Made by a program: the position numbers and the translations under genes
Part shown: in pieces, positions 36,412-44,898 of the stretch
Numbering within the stretch: the stretch's first letter is position 1
Layout: the number at the start of each line of letters is the position of its first letter
The notes under the pieces: generated by a model
Database searches by the model: none
What the model was told of the DNA's origin: nothing
The model's input: only the letters and a program-made list of their open reading frames with translations
Assembly: GCF_038002225.1 (NCBI RefSeq)
Contig: NZ_JBBOCA010000002.1
Location: forward strand, 1-64,000
Direction of reading: 5' to 3'
Length of the DNA stretch: 64,000 nucleotides
Source of the DNA: Paenibacillus sp. FSL R7-0204
GTDB taxonomy: Bacteria; Bacillota; Bacilli; Paenibacillales; Paenibacillaceae

Positions 36412-37800
36412 ATGAAGAAGATCGTGAAGAGCAAGAGGACGGCAATTCTGCTGACAACTGCCCTGACGGCAATGCTAGCTCTATCAGGCTGCGGCGGCGG
36501 CAAATCGGCAGGCAATGTGGCGGCTGGGGGCAGCGGAGCCGGGAATACCAGCGGTTCGGGGGAGCAAGTGACGATATCCCACTATACGATTGATTCTGAG
36601 GACCGGACTTTTATCGAGAAGCTGATCCCGGATTTCGAGAAGGCGCATCCGAACATCAAGGTCAAGGTAGAGAAGGCACCATATGAGCAGTTCGACAGCA
36701 AGCTGCAGACACTGATTGCCGGCGGTAATTCCCCGGATGTGACGAGCCACTACGGATACGGCGGTTTTGCCGAATATTATAACAAGGGTATGCTGCTGGA
36801 TCTGACGGACCTCATTAAGGAAGACGGCTTCAAGGCGGAGGACTACAATATCCCTGAGAATCTGATGAAAATCTATACCGTAAACGGTCATACCTACGGC
36901 ATACCAGTCAATATGTACGTCACCCTGATGCTCTACAACAAGGATATGTTCGATGCTGCGGGCGTCTCCTACCCGCCAAGTGATTATGAAGATAAGAGCT
37001 GGACGTTTGACCGCATGGTGGAGGATGCCAAGAAGATGACGCTCGTCTCGGACGATATTGCCAAAACACAGTACGGCGTAGACTTCACCTGGGCGGAGCG
37101 GGATATGCGGCCGCTGTACTTCGGGGCAGAACCTTACTCTGAGGATACCTGGACCAACGGCGGCGTCCCTTCCGAGACGCATTTTGATTCCCCCGAGGTG
37201 ATTGCCGCATACCAGAAGCTGTTCGACCTTGTATTCAAGGAGAAGGTATCCCCGACCTCCGAGTGGAGCAAAAGCGTTGCCGGACAAAACGGCGATCCGT
37301 TCGTCGCAGGCAAGATCGGCATGTCCATCGGCGGCTCCTGGAACCTTGCCGGGGCTAACGACTTCCCGTTCAAAATAGGCGTAGCCGCTGTGCCCTGGGG
37401 AGGCAACGACAAGGTGCGCAGCACGCTGTTCGTTGATCCGCTGCTCATTCTGAAGGACTCGAAGCATCCGAAGGAGGCTTTTGAATGGATCAAATACCTC
37501 ATGACCACTGAAGTCCAGGAGAAGTCCATTGCGCTGAGCGGCGGCAATCCGCCAGTCAACACGGAAGCGGCTGAGGTGTATTACAAGCATTTTGACGGCA
37601 TTGATCCGGGGGATGTGAAGAAGGTCTACGAGGGCGCGGTCAAATACGGCTATGAATCCTACAACCATCTGATCACCAACTACTCGCAGATCAACGACAT
37701 GTTCATCAATGAGCTGCAGCCGGTCGAGACGGGACACAAGACCCTCGAAGAGGTTATGCCGGTGATTCAGAAGAAGGTTACGGAGATCATCAGGCGATAG
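36412..37800 (+). CDS. Sugar ABC transporter substrate-binding lipoprotein
   Basis: A 462-residue binding protein with a lipoprotein signal ending in LALSGC (Cys at residue 25) and a Gly/Ser linker. The ligand-binding fold is seen in FIEKLIPDFEKAHPNIKVKV, IAGGNSPDVTSHYGYGG and the later GKIGMSIGGSWNLA. AGGGA precedes the ATG. It supplies the permeases just upstream. Aromatic residues suited to sugar stacking are plentiful, but the ligand is not evident from sequence alone. Confidence 0.93.
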   Translation: MKKIVKSKRTAILLTTALTAMLALSGCGGGKSAGNVAAGGSGAGNTSGSGEQVTISHYTIDSEDRTFIEKLIPDFEKAHPNIKVKVEKAPYEQFDSKLQTLIAGGNSPDVTSHYGYGGFAEYYNKGMLLDLTDLIKEDGFKAEDYNIPENLMKIYTVNGHTYGIPVNMYVTLMLYNKDMFDAAGVSYPPSDYEDKSWTFDRMVEDAKKMTLVSDDIAKTQYGVDFTWAERDMRPLYFGAEPYSEDTWTNGGVPSETHFDSPEVIAAYQKLFDLVFKEKVSPTSEWSKSVAGQNGDPFVAGKIGMSIGGSWNLAGANDFPFKIGVAAVPWGGNDKVRSTLFVDPLLILKDSKHPKEAFEWIKYLMTTEVQEKSIALSGGNPPVNTEAAEVYYKHFDGIDPGDVKKVYEGAVKYGYESYNHLITNYSQINDMFINELQPVETGHKTLEEVMPVIQKKVTEIIRR

Positions 37801-37900
37801 CGCCCCGGCGAGGGTTATATGTTTAGCGGAACCCCGGTGCGGCCTGTATACTGGAGATAGAATATAAGCACCGGCAAATCCGCCGCAAGGAGCGCTTGAG

Positions 37901-38893
37901 ATGAAAGTAAGTATTTTTGATGTAGCCAAAAAATCAGGGCTGTCCGTGGTCACCGTATCGCGGGTATTAAACGGAGCAACCTCTGTGCGGGAGAACAACC
38001 GCCAGAAGGTGCTCGACGCAATCAAGGAGCTGGATTACCGCCCGAATGCGGCAGCCCGTAGTCTAGCCAGCGGCAAGACCGGCATCATTGGCCTAGTTGT
38101 AACGACCTTGCAGGATTCCTTCTTCGATGCCGTGGTTAAGGAGCTGAATGAGACGCTGGCCCTGCACGGGTATTATCTGGCCATCTCTGTGTCGGATGGC
38201 ATCGGCTCCGGCGAGAGCCACTACCTGATTCAGGAGGACCGGGTGGACGGACTCATCCTGCTCTCCCCGATCAAAGAGGACAATTATATTGTCGAGCTGA
38301 AGCGGCGGGGCATTCCCTATGTGCTGATCGACAACCAGCTGCCGGAGAATGACAGCTATTCCATTACCATCGACAACTTCAAAGGCGGGTATGCCGCAGC
38401 CTGCCACCTGCTGGAGCTGGGGCACACCTCCATCGCCCATCTCTGCGGGCAGGAGATGTTCCGCAGTACGCGTGAACGGCGTGCGGGCTTCCTGCAGGCG
38501 CTGCAGGAGCAGGGCCTCGTCCCGTTCGAGATCGTGCCCGGTGAATTCGAGATCGCCATGGGCTACGATACGGCGCAGCGCTGGCTTGCGGAGGGCAAGC
38601 TGCCAGGGGCCGTATTCGCCGGAGATGACAATATCGCCCTCGGGGTGATCAATGCCCTGATGGAGGCTGGCGTAAGAGTGCCGGAGGAGGTTGCTGTAGT
38701 CGGTTACGACGACCACTATATCGCCTCCCAGCTCCACCCGCATCTGACCACTGTGCGCCAGCCGGCGGACAAAATCGGAGTCGCCGCCGCCGACATGCTG
38801 CTGCGCCGGATCAGCGGGGAGATGAAGCGCGGCTCCGCTGTCCGGATCGACCCGGAGCTGATCGTGCGGGAATCCACGAAGACAAAACTCTAG
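37901..38893 (+). CDS. LacI-family transcriptional regulator
   Basis: A 330-residue repressor. The helix-turn-helix and hinge are textbook (VSIFDVAKKSGLSVVTVSRV and YRPNAAARSLASGK), followed by a periplasmic-binding-like sensor domain with DGLILLSP, GYDDHYIASQ and LTTVRQP. It lies within the operon it probably controls, so expression is autoregulated. The two AAGTTAAAGCG-type operators at 34486 and 34558 are likely targets. The inducer is probably the imported sugar or its phosphate. Confidence 0.93.
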   Translation: MKVSIFDVAKKSGLSVVTVSRVLNGATSVRENNRQKVLDAIKELDYRPNAAARSLASGKTGIIGLVVTTLQDSFFDAVVKELNETLALHGYYLAISVSDGIGSGESHYLIQEDRVDGLILLSPIKEDNYIVELKRRGIPYVLIDNQLPENDSYSITIDNFKGGYAAACHLLELGHTSIAHLCGQEMFRSTRERRAGFLQALQEQGLVPFEIVPGEFEIAMGYDTAQRWLAEGKLPGAVFAGDDNIALGVINALMEAGVRVPEEVAVVGYDDHYIASQLHPHLTTVRQPADKIGVAAADMLLRRISGEMKRGSAVRIDPELIVRESTKTKL

Positions 38894-38906
38894 GAGTGAC
38901 AAATCA

Positions 38907-39902
38907 TTGGCTTATTATATGGGAATCGACGGGGGCGGCAGCAAAACCTACGCCCTCATATGCGATGAACAAGGCCGCATCCTCGGCAAAGGCCGGAGCG
39001 GCAATGGCAATCACCAGATCAGCGTACAGCAGGCGGAAGCAAGCATCCGCGAAGCAGCCTTCGGCGCGCTGGCCGAAGCCGGGCTCCGGCTGGACCAGCT
39101 CCGCCATGCCTACCTCGGGCTGGCCGGGGCGGACCGCCAGACCGATTATAATATTCTTCATCCGATGATCCGCCGGATCGGTTTCACGCAGCACACGATC
39201 AGCGCCGATACGATGATCGGCCTGCGGGCGGGGACGGACCGCCCCTGCGGCGTAGCCCTGATCTGCGGCACCGGCACTAATGCGGCAGGCCTGAGTCCGC
39301 AGGGCCGACACTTTCAGTGCGGCGGCTTCGATTATATGTACGGCGATTTCGGCGGCGGCGGCGCGCTGAACATCGAGGTGTTCCGCACAGTCATCCGGGC
39401 CTGGGATGGCCGCGAGATCCCCACGCTGCTAACGGAGCCGCTCCTCAGGCTGCTAGGCTATGAGCAGGTGGACGATATGTACGATGACTTCCTGGATCAC
39501 GGGAAGCAGGTACCGCTGGATGCGGCCCGCCTACTCTTCCCGGCAGCGGCTGAGGGCGATGCCCCAGCGCTTGCAATCCTGAACCGCCAAGGCGTAGAGC
39601 TGGGCAAGGCCGCGGCGGCCGTCATTCATCGTCTCGGCATGGAGAACGATGAATTCGATGTGGTGCTGGCCGGAAGCCTGCTGACCCGGGGCGACCGGGG
39701 CTGGATTCGCGGGCCGATTGAGCAGGCAGTACATGAAGCGGCACCAGGCGCGTCAGTAGTCACCCTCTCCACCGAGCCCGTGGTCGGCGCTCTCTGGTCT
39801 GCGCTGGAGCAGGACGGGATCACCGTCAGCCAGGCTATGTATGAGACGATGCGTGCTTACCAGGATTTCGAGCTTATTCCCACTACCACCAGACAGGAGT
39901 GA
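38907..39902 (+). CDS. BadF/BadG/BcrA/BcrD-family sugar kinase (N-acetylglucosamine kinase-like)
   Basis: A 331-residue ASKHA-fold ATP kinase. The TTG start at 38907 has AGGAG ten bases upstream, directly after the lacI stop. The phosphate-1 loop is YYMGIDGGGSKTYALICDE, followed by GLAGADRQ, ICGTGTNAAG (phosphate-2) and VVLAGSLLTRG (adenosine). Relatives phosphorylate N-acetylglucosamine or glucosamine at C6. Here it sits between a non-PTS importer and a GH4 enzyme needing 6-phospho substrates, so it may phosphorylate the imported sugar, possibly the intact disaccharide. Confidence 0.88.
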   Translation: MAYYMGIDGGGSKTYALICDEQGRILGKGRSGNGNHQISVQQAEASIREAAFGALAEAGLRLDQLRHAYLGLAGADRQTDYNILHPMIRRIGFTQHTISADTMIGLRAGTDRPCGVALICGTGTNAAGLSPQGRHFQCGGFDYMYGDFGGGGALNIEVFRTVIRAWDGREIPTLLTEPLLRLLGYEQVDDMYDDFLDHGKQVPLDAARLLFPAAAEGDAPALAILNRQGVELGKAAAAVIHRLGMENDEFDVVLAGSLLTRGDRGWIRGPIEQAVHEAAPGASVVTLSTEPVVGALWSALEQDGITVSQAMYETMRAYQDFELIPTTTRQE

Positions 39903-39908
39903 TTCATT

Positions 39909-41222
39909 TTGACAGCGAACCAAGGTCTTAAGATTGCCGTCATCGGCGGAGGGTCTTCTTATACCCCCGAACTGGTAGAAGGCTTCATTCTGCATCATAA
40001 GGAGCTTCCTGTCCGGGAGCTGTGGCTTGTAGACATTGAGGCTGGTCTGCATAAGCTGAACATCGTAGGCGCTCTGGCGAAGCGTATGGTGGAGAAGTCC
40101 GGCCTTCCGATCGAGGTCCATCTTACCACGGACCGCCGCGAGGCCATTGCCGGTGCGGACTTTGTCAGCACGCAGATCCGTGTCGGGATGCTGGATGCCC
40201 GTGCCCGTGACGAGTCGATTCCGCTGAAATACGGCGTGATCGGCCAAGAGACGACCGGCCCCGGCGGTATGCTGAAGGCGCTGCGCACCATCCCGGTTAT
40301 CCTCGGCATCTGCCGCGATATCGAGGAGCTGGCACCGGACGCCTGGCTGCTCAACTTCACCAATCCCGCTGGCATGGTCACCGAAGCCGTGCTGCGGTAC
40401 TCCAAGGTGAAGAGTATCGGTCTCTGCAATGCCCCGATTGGCCTGATCAAGCAGGTGTCGGCCAAATACAGCGCCGCACCGGACCGGATCTACGCCGAGT
40501 TCGTCGGCCTGAATCACCTGCACTGGATTACCCGCATTGATGTGGAGGGGGAAGACAAGCTGCAGGAGATGCTGGAGGATACCGCAGTCTACAGTGCGAA
40601 GAATGTTCCGGCACGCGAATGGAACCCGGAGTTCCTGCAATCGCTGCACGCCTTGCCTTCGTATTATCTGAAGTACTTCTACATGACCGATGCGATGCTC
40701 GCGGAGCAGCAGGAAGCCGCAGCGCAAGGCGGGAACCGTGCCGAAGTCGTCAAGCGTGTGGAGGAGGAGCTGTTCGCTATCTACAGCGACCTTGCGCTGA
40801 ATGAGAAGCCGAAGCAGCTGGAGCAGCGCGGCGGAGCCTTTTATTCCGAAGCGGCCGTGAACCTGATGCGCTCGCTCTATAACGGGACCAATGACATCCA
40901 GACGCTGAATGTAGCGAACCGGGGCATCCTTGACTTCCTGCCGGACGATGCCAGCATCGAGGTGAACTGCGTCGTCACGAAGACTGGCCCCCTCCCGCTG
41001 CCGCTGACCCGGATTCCGCCGATGGCCAAGGGACTGATTCATGCCGTCAAAGTCTACGAGCAGCTCGCCATCGACGCCGCCGTCACCGGAGACCGCAGCC
41101 TGGCGATCCAGGCGCTGGCCCATCACCCGCTCGTCCCTTCCGTGGAAGTAGCGATCGTCATGCTGGATGAGATGCTGGAGGCGAACAGGGAGTATCTGCC
41201 GGCTTTTTTCGGGCAGGACTAA
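39909..41222 (+). CDS. Glycoside hydrolase family 4 (6-phospho-beta-glucosidase type)
   Basis: A 437-residue NAD- and metal-dependent hydrolase. The NAD motif is IAVIGGGSSYTPELVEG. Family blocks are STQIRVGMLDARARDE, KYGVIGQETTGPGGM, LNFTNPAGMVTEAVLRY and IGLCNAPIG with the metal-binding cysteine, and VGLNHLHW with its histidine. GH4 enzymes cleave 6-phospho-disaccharides through an oxidation-elimination mechanism and usually partner PTS transporters; here the partner is an ABC importer plus kinase. The TTG start at 39909 lies six bases after the kinase stop. Cellobiose-, chitobiose- or similar phosphate substrates are all possible. Confidence 0.9.
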   Translation: MTANQGLKIAVIGGGSSYTPELVEGFILHHKELPVRELWLVDIEAGLHKLNIVGALAKRMVEKSGLPIEVHLTTDRREAIAGADFVSTQIRVGMLDARARDESIPLKYGVIGQETTGPGGMLKALRTIPVILGICRDIEELAPDAWLLNFTNPAGMVTEAVLRYSKVKSIGLCNAPIGLIKQVSAKYSAAPDRIYAEFVGLNHLHWITRIDVEGEDKLQEMLEDTAVYSAKNVPAREWNPEFLQSLHALPSYYLKYFYMTDAMLAEQQEAAAQGGNRAEVVKRVEEELFAIYSDLALNEKPKQLEQRGGAFYSEAAVNLMRSLYNGTNDIQTLNVANRGILDFLPDDASIEVNCVVTKTGPLPLPLTRIPPMAKGLIHAVKVYEQLAIDAAVTGDRSLAIQALAHHPLVPSVEVAIVMLDEMLEANREYLPAFFGQD

Positions 41223-41238
41223 TCTCTTAACATCAATA

Positions 41239-41283
41239 AAGAGCCTGCTAACCACAGTTCACTCTGCGGCCGTACAGGCTCTT
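41239..41283. terminator. Terminator at the end of the LacI/GH4 operon
   Basis: AAGAGCCTG (41239-41247) and CAGGCTCTT (41275-41283) pair around a 27-base loop, placed between converging genes so it may serve both. Confidence 0.8.
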
Positions 41284-41286
41284 CTC

Positions 41287-42006
41287 TTATTTCGCAATGG
41301 TATAACGGTAGGTTTCGCCCCCGATGCTGAAGTCGGCATATAGCGGCTTGCCGCTGGACTTCACTTCATCAGGCACCTCGGCCAGGAACACCAGCGTGCC
41401 GTTCTTCAGTGGTTCGATCTCCGACAGACTGGTATAGGCGAAGTCTTCCCCGCCCTTCTCTTCCATGGTATCAAAGGTACTATACTTGTATTTGTTGTCG
41501 TAGGTAACCTCCACATCCGCTACATCCTCTGCATCCATAGCCTCACCTGCCAGGTTCTTCACCTTCAAGGTGATCGCCAGATAGATTGTCCCTGGTTCCT
41601 TGGCTTCATAGTAGGTGTAGAAGGACCCCGGATTGGAAGGACTAATCTTTTTGCCAAAAGAAGTCTTAGTTACGGTATACTCACCCGTCCCCTCAATAAC
41701 CAGCGGCGTGCCTTTTACGATCAGCTTGTGGTCATTACCGGAATCCGGCGCTGCCGGGCTGTTCCCGTCATTTACAAGTTCAGCCGAACCGCCCTCCTCT
41801 TCTGCTGTCACAGGCTTTACCAGGCTCTCCTTTAACATCTCATTCTGTTCTTTTAGGAATTTGTTCTCCTTTTGCAGCTCACTAATCTCTGTCTTCAGCC
41901 TGTCCAGGTCTTCTGGTGCGGGACCCGCCTTGTCCGAGGAGCACCCGGTTACGGATACGGCAAGCATGGCAGCAGCAAGCCAGAGGCCCCCTGATTTCAT
42001 TTTCAT
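41287..42006 (-). CDS. Coiled-coil lipoprotein with a DUF4352-like domain
   Basis: A 239-residue exported lipoprotein. ATG 42006 (GGGGTG upstream) is chosen because it gives a clean signal and lipobox (VSVTGC); the frame extends upstream but not plausibly. A coiled coil (DLDRLKTEISELQKENKFL) at about 35-65 is followed by an acidic linker and a C-terminal Ig-like domain with GTIYLAITLKVKN, as in DUF4352/DUF5105 telomerase-unrelated stress or surface lipoproteins. The function is unknown. It sits outside the membrane, tethered to it. Confidence 0.75.
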   Translation of the reverse strand: MKMKSGGLWLAAAMLAVSVTGCSSDKAGPAPEDLDRLKTEISELQKENKFLKEQNEMLKESLVKPVTAEEEGGSAELVNDGNSPAAPDSGNDHKLIVKGTPLVIEGTGEYTVTKTSFGKKISPSNPGSFYTYYEAKEPGTIYLAITLKVKNLAGEAMDAEDVADVEVTYDNKYKYSTFDTMEEKGGEDFAYTSLSEIEPLKNGTLVFLAEVPDEVKSSGKPLYADFSIGGETYRYTIAK

Positions 42007-42131
42007 AACACACCCCAATATTTGTATTTTAATCTTCCCTATTATAGGGCAAATCCTGAGTAAAAGATTGAAAAATATGTAATACTTCCGCAGCGATTGT
42101 CGAATGAAACAGCGGATGCGAACCGTAGTCG

Positions 42132-42953
42132 TCATCCCCTGTGCTGCTTGCGGTACTGGAGAGGGGAACGCCTTGTAATCGCCTTGAACACCCGCCCGAA
42201 ATGCGCAATGCTCTCAAATCCCGTCTCCGCCGACACCCGGGTGATCGGCCACTTCGTCTGCGTGAGCAGTACCTTCGCCTCACGGATGCGGACATAGTTA
42301 AGGTATTCGATGATGGTGAAGCCTGTCGTCTGCTTGAAAATCCGGCACAGATACGTTGCGCTTATGAAGAACTGCTCGGCAATCCCCCCAAGACTCAGCC
42401 GCTCGCTGTAATGGTTGTCCAGATATTCGATAATGCTGTACACCCGGCGCTGCCCCTCGCTCTGCTCCGGGGAGACCAGGGCGGGCTTCGCCCTCCTTAT
42501 CCGCTCCAGCGTAATCAGCAATTGTAGCAGCAGCATCCTTGTATATTCAGTGCTCCAGCGCAGCCCCTCCTTCTGTTCCTCCTGCATCGCCTGGAGCAGA
42601 TCTGTAATGACTCCCTGTTCATGCGCCGTGGGCCGCAGCAGGAAGCTCCCCCCTTCGAACACATTCATCCAATCTGCCCCGGGTGCCACCGGCTCCAGAT
42701 AGGCATCATTGAAGCTGATCAGCACCCGCTCATGCGGCAGATGGCTTCCGCCTGTTGTGCGGTGGAGGTGATTTTTGTTAATAAACACGAGGTCTCCGGC
42801 CTCCAGCGCGTACATTCCATTCCGGATATAATAGTGCCGCTGCCCGGATAACAGATAATATATTTCGTAGAAATCATGGAAATGGTCGGTGTCCATATTG
42901 AAATGCCCGATGCGCCGCAGCTGCTCAATCTGAAAGATAGGTTCCACCTTCAC
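42132..42953 (-). CDS. AraC-family transcriptional regulator
   Basis: A 273-residue one-component regulator. GTG 42953 follows a G-rich ribosome site; the same frame runs far upstream to 43658, but that part lies antisense to the next gene and is spurious. An N-terminal cupin sensor (HFHDFYEIYYLLSG and GDLVFINKNHLHRT) precedes the AraC domain (LSLGGIAEQFFISATYLCRI and PITRVSAETGFESIAHFGRV). It is divergent from a Gfo/Idh oxidoreductase, its probable target, and likely binds a sugar. Confidence 0.88.
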   Translation of the reverse strand: MKVEPIFQIEQLRRIGHFNMDTDHFHDFYEIYYLLSGQRHYYIRNGMYALEAGDLVFINKNHLHRTTGGSHLPHERVLISFNDAYLEPVAPGADWMNVFEGGSFLLRPTAHEQGVITDLLQAMQEEQKEGLRWSTEYTRMLLLQLLITLERIRRAKPALVSPEQSEGQRRVYSIIEYLDNHYSERLSLGGIAEQFFISATYLCRIFKQTTGFTIIEYLNYVRIREAKVLLTQTKWPITRVSAETGFESIAHFGRVFKAITRRSPLQYRKQHRG

Positions 42954-43010
42954 CAAGCCCCCCGCCAGGATAAGATATACACAGTTTTGAGCAAAATAGA
43001 CTAAATACCG

Positions 43011-43039
43011 TTCACTTTCTGCATTTTCTATACTATAAA
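43011..43039 (+). promoter_or_regulatory. Promoter of the Gfo/Idh gene
   Basis: TTCACT at 43011 and TATAAA at 43034 with 17 bp spacing, within the 120-bp region shared with the divergent AraC gene. Confidence 0.55.
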
Positions 43040-43073
43040 ATAGAATCAAATCCAAGTAAATGGAGTGATCCCC

Positions 43074-44360
43074 TTGTCCAAAAAGAAATATGCACTTGTC
43101 GGCACCGGCGGCCGGGCTGAATTTTTCTATGGCGCCATTGTTACCGCTTACAACGAAACCTCCGAGCTGGTGGCCTTCTGCGATGTCAATCAGACGCGGA
43201 TGAATTTCGCCAATCATATGCTTACAGACAAATACCATTACCATGAGGTCCCTACGTACAAGGCAGAAGACTTCGACCGGATGATCACCGAGACCCGGCC
43301 CGACTTCGTGCTGGTGACTACGATTGACCGGACGCATCACAAGTATATCATCCGCGCGATGGAGCTGGGCTGTGATGTCATTTCCGAGAAGCCGATGACG
43401 ATTGACGAGGAGAAATGCCGGGAGATCTTCGATGCGATTGAGCATACCGGCCGGAATCTGCGGGTAACCTTCAACTACCGCTATGCGCCGCATAACACGA
43501 AGATTCGTGAGGTCATTATGGATGGCGTGCTGGGCGAAATTCTGTCCGTGAACTTCGAGTGGCTGCTGAATACCCAGCATGGAGCGGACTATTTCCGCAG
43601 ATGGCACCGCGACAAGCGGAACAGCGGCGGCCTGCTGGTGCATAAATCGACGCATCACTTCGACCTGATGAACTTCTGGCTGGGGTCGCAGCCGGACACG
43701 GTTTTTGCCATGGGGGACCTGCGCTTCTACGGCAGAGAGAATGCCGAGAAACGGGGCATTACCGAGTTCTATCAGCGTGCCTACGGCAGCAAGGCTGCCG
43801 AGAACGACCCGTTCGCGCTACACCTGGACCGTAATGAACACCTGAAGAGCATGTACCTGGATGCCGAGCACGAGGACGGGTACCAGCGCGACCAGAGTGT
43901 GTTCGGGGACAATATCAGCATCGAGGACACTATGAACGTCATGGTCAAGTACAAGAACAAGACTGTCATGAACTATTCGCTTAACGCATATATGCCGTGG
44001 GAGGGCTTCATCATCGTGTTCAATGGTACACAGGGCCGGATGGAGGTGCGGATTACTGAGCAGTCCTACGTCAATTCCGGCGGCAAAAAAGAAAACGAAG
44101 GCGCGTTGGAAGGTGTCAGCATTATGATCTATCCGCACTTCAAGGAGCCTTACAGCGTGGAGTTCGAGAGCAGCAGTGGCGGACATGGCGGCGGCGATCC
44201 GGTGCTGCTGAGCGATATTTTTGATAAAAAGCAGGAGGACCGCTTCAACCGCGCAGCTTCGCACAAGGACGGCGCGATGTCCATTATGACCGGCATTGCT
44301 GCCAACCGCTCCATGAAAACCGGCCAGTCGGTGCGGATTGCTGACCTCTGGCAGGGATAA
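43074..44360 (+). CDS. Gfo/Idh/MocA-family oxidoreductase
   Basis: A 428-residue NAD(P)-dependent sugar oxidoreductase. TTG 43074 (TGGAG eight bases upstream) is preferred over GTG 43065, which overlaps the ribosome site. The Rossmann start is YALVGTGGRAEFF, the conserved lysine lies in VISEKPMTIDEEKC, and the C-terminal substrate domain has RWHRDKRNSGGLLVHKSTHH with its catalytic-type histidines. Relatives oxidise or hydrolyse glycosides or inositols; the substrate is unknown. Control by the divergent AraC regulator is likely. Confidence 0.92.
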   Translation: MSKKKYALVGTGGRAEFFYGAIVTAYNETSELVAFCDVNQTRMNFANHMLTDKYHYHEVPTYKAEDFDRMITETRPDFVLVTTIDRTHHKYIIRAMELGCDVISEKPMTIDEEKCREIFDAIEHTGRNLRVTFNYRYAPHNTKIREVIMDGVLGEILSVNFEWLLNTQHGADYFRRWHRDKRNSGGLLVHKSTHHFDLMNFWLGSQPDTVFAMGDLRFYGRENAEKRGITEFYQRAYGSKAAENDPFALHLDRNEHLKSMYLDAEHEDGYQRDQSVFGDNISIEDTMNVMVKYKNKTVMNYSLNAYMPWEGFIIVFNGTQGRMEVRITEQSYVNSGGKKENEGALEGVSIMIYPHFKEPYSVEFESSSGGHGGGDPVLLSDIFDKKQEDRFNRAASHKDGAMSIMTGIAANRSMKTGQSVRIADLWQG

Positions 44361-44380
44361 TCTAGCGCGTGTATCACAGC

Positions 44381-44419
44381 AGCCCCCTTTGATCACGGGT
44401 ACGTGGTGGAAGGGGGGCT
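44381..44419 (+). terminator. Hairpin after the Gfo/Idh gene
   Basis: AGCCCCCTT and AAGGGGGGCT pair around a 20-base loop, followed by TGTTCGGTTTT rather than a pure T-run. Confidence 0.65.
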
Positions 44420-44492
44420 GTGTTCGGTTTTCCGCACTCATCCGGCCCGCTCGCTTTGGCGAGAGCATATTGTGTTCGGTTTTTCGCATACA
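44419..44492. repeat. Two-copy CGGTTTTYCG repeat, 52-bp period
   Basis: TGTGTTCGGTTTTCCGCA at 44419 recurs as TGTGTTCGGTTTTTCGCA at 44471. Core sequence and spacing resemble the ten-copy array at 33756, though the outer palindrome arms differ. Confidence 0.65.
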
Positions 44493-44505
44493 ATCATTTC
44501 TCAGC

Positions 44506-44537
44506 AAAAAAAAGACCCTTCATATAAGAAGGGCCTT
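44506..44537 (-). terminator. Terminator of the tRNA-Leu gene
   Basis: On the minus strand AAGGCCCTTC and GAAGGGTCTT pair around a short AT loop and are followed by a U-run, about 27 bases beyond the tRNA 3' end. Confidence 0.85.
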
Positions 44538-44563
44538 CGCTTGCATTACGGTTAAAACCATTA

Positions 44564-44647
44564 TGCGGTCAAGAGGACTCGAACCTCCACGATATTGCTA
44601 CCACTGGCACCTGAAGCCAGCGCGTCTGCCAATTCCGCCATGACCGC
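44564..44647 (-). tRNA. tRNA-Leu (anticodon CAG)
   Basis: An 84-nt gene with acceptor arms GCGGTCA/TGACCGC, anticodon stem CTGGC/GCCAG enclosing loop TTCAGGT, a long class II variable arm, and a T-arm GAGGTTCGAGTCCTC. CCA is not encoded. The anticodon CAG reads CUG, the commonest leucine codon in this window. Confidence 0.95.
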
Positions 44648-44898
44648 AAAGAAAACATTCAATGCAACGCAAGAAGTAATATATCATGAATTCTTCAGAA
44701 GAACAAGTCTTTTTTTTATTATGGTTAAGGAGGAACATAGCCGCATGGGGAGGGGGTTAACTGGCGCATCATAGTTTGCCTCAACCTACAGTTGATTTTG
44801 TTATGCTGCGTGCCCTACTCCAGTATATGGGTTATTTCGAGAGCTGATATTATAATAGACTTACGACGTCGGAATCCATTATAGGAGTTGTATTGCGC

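Noticed and set aside
36484..38025. 513-codon ORF antisense to the binding protein and lacI
   Set aside because: Spans two real genes on the other strand and has no start signal.
39753..41255. 500-codon ORF antisense to the GH4 gene
   Set aside because: Produced by codon bias of the real gene; no family features.
42954..43658. N-terminal extension of the AraC gene
   Set aside because: Antisense to the Gfo/Idh gene and lacking conserved residues; GTG 42953 gives normal AraC length.
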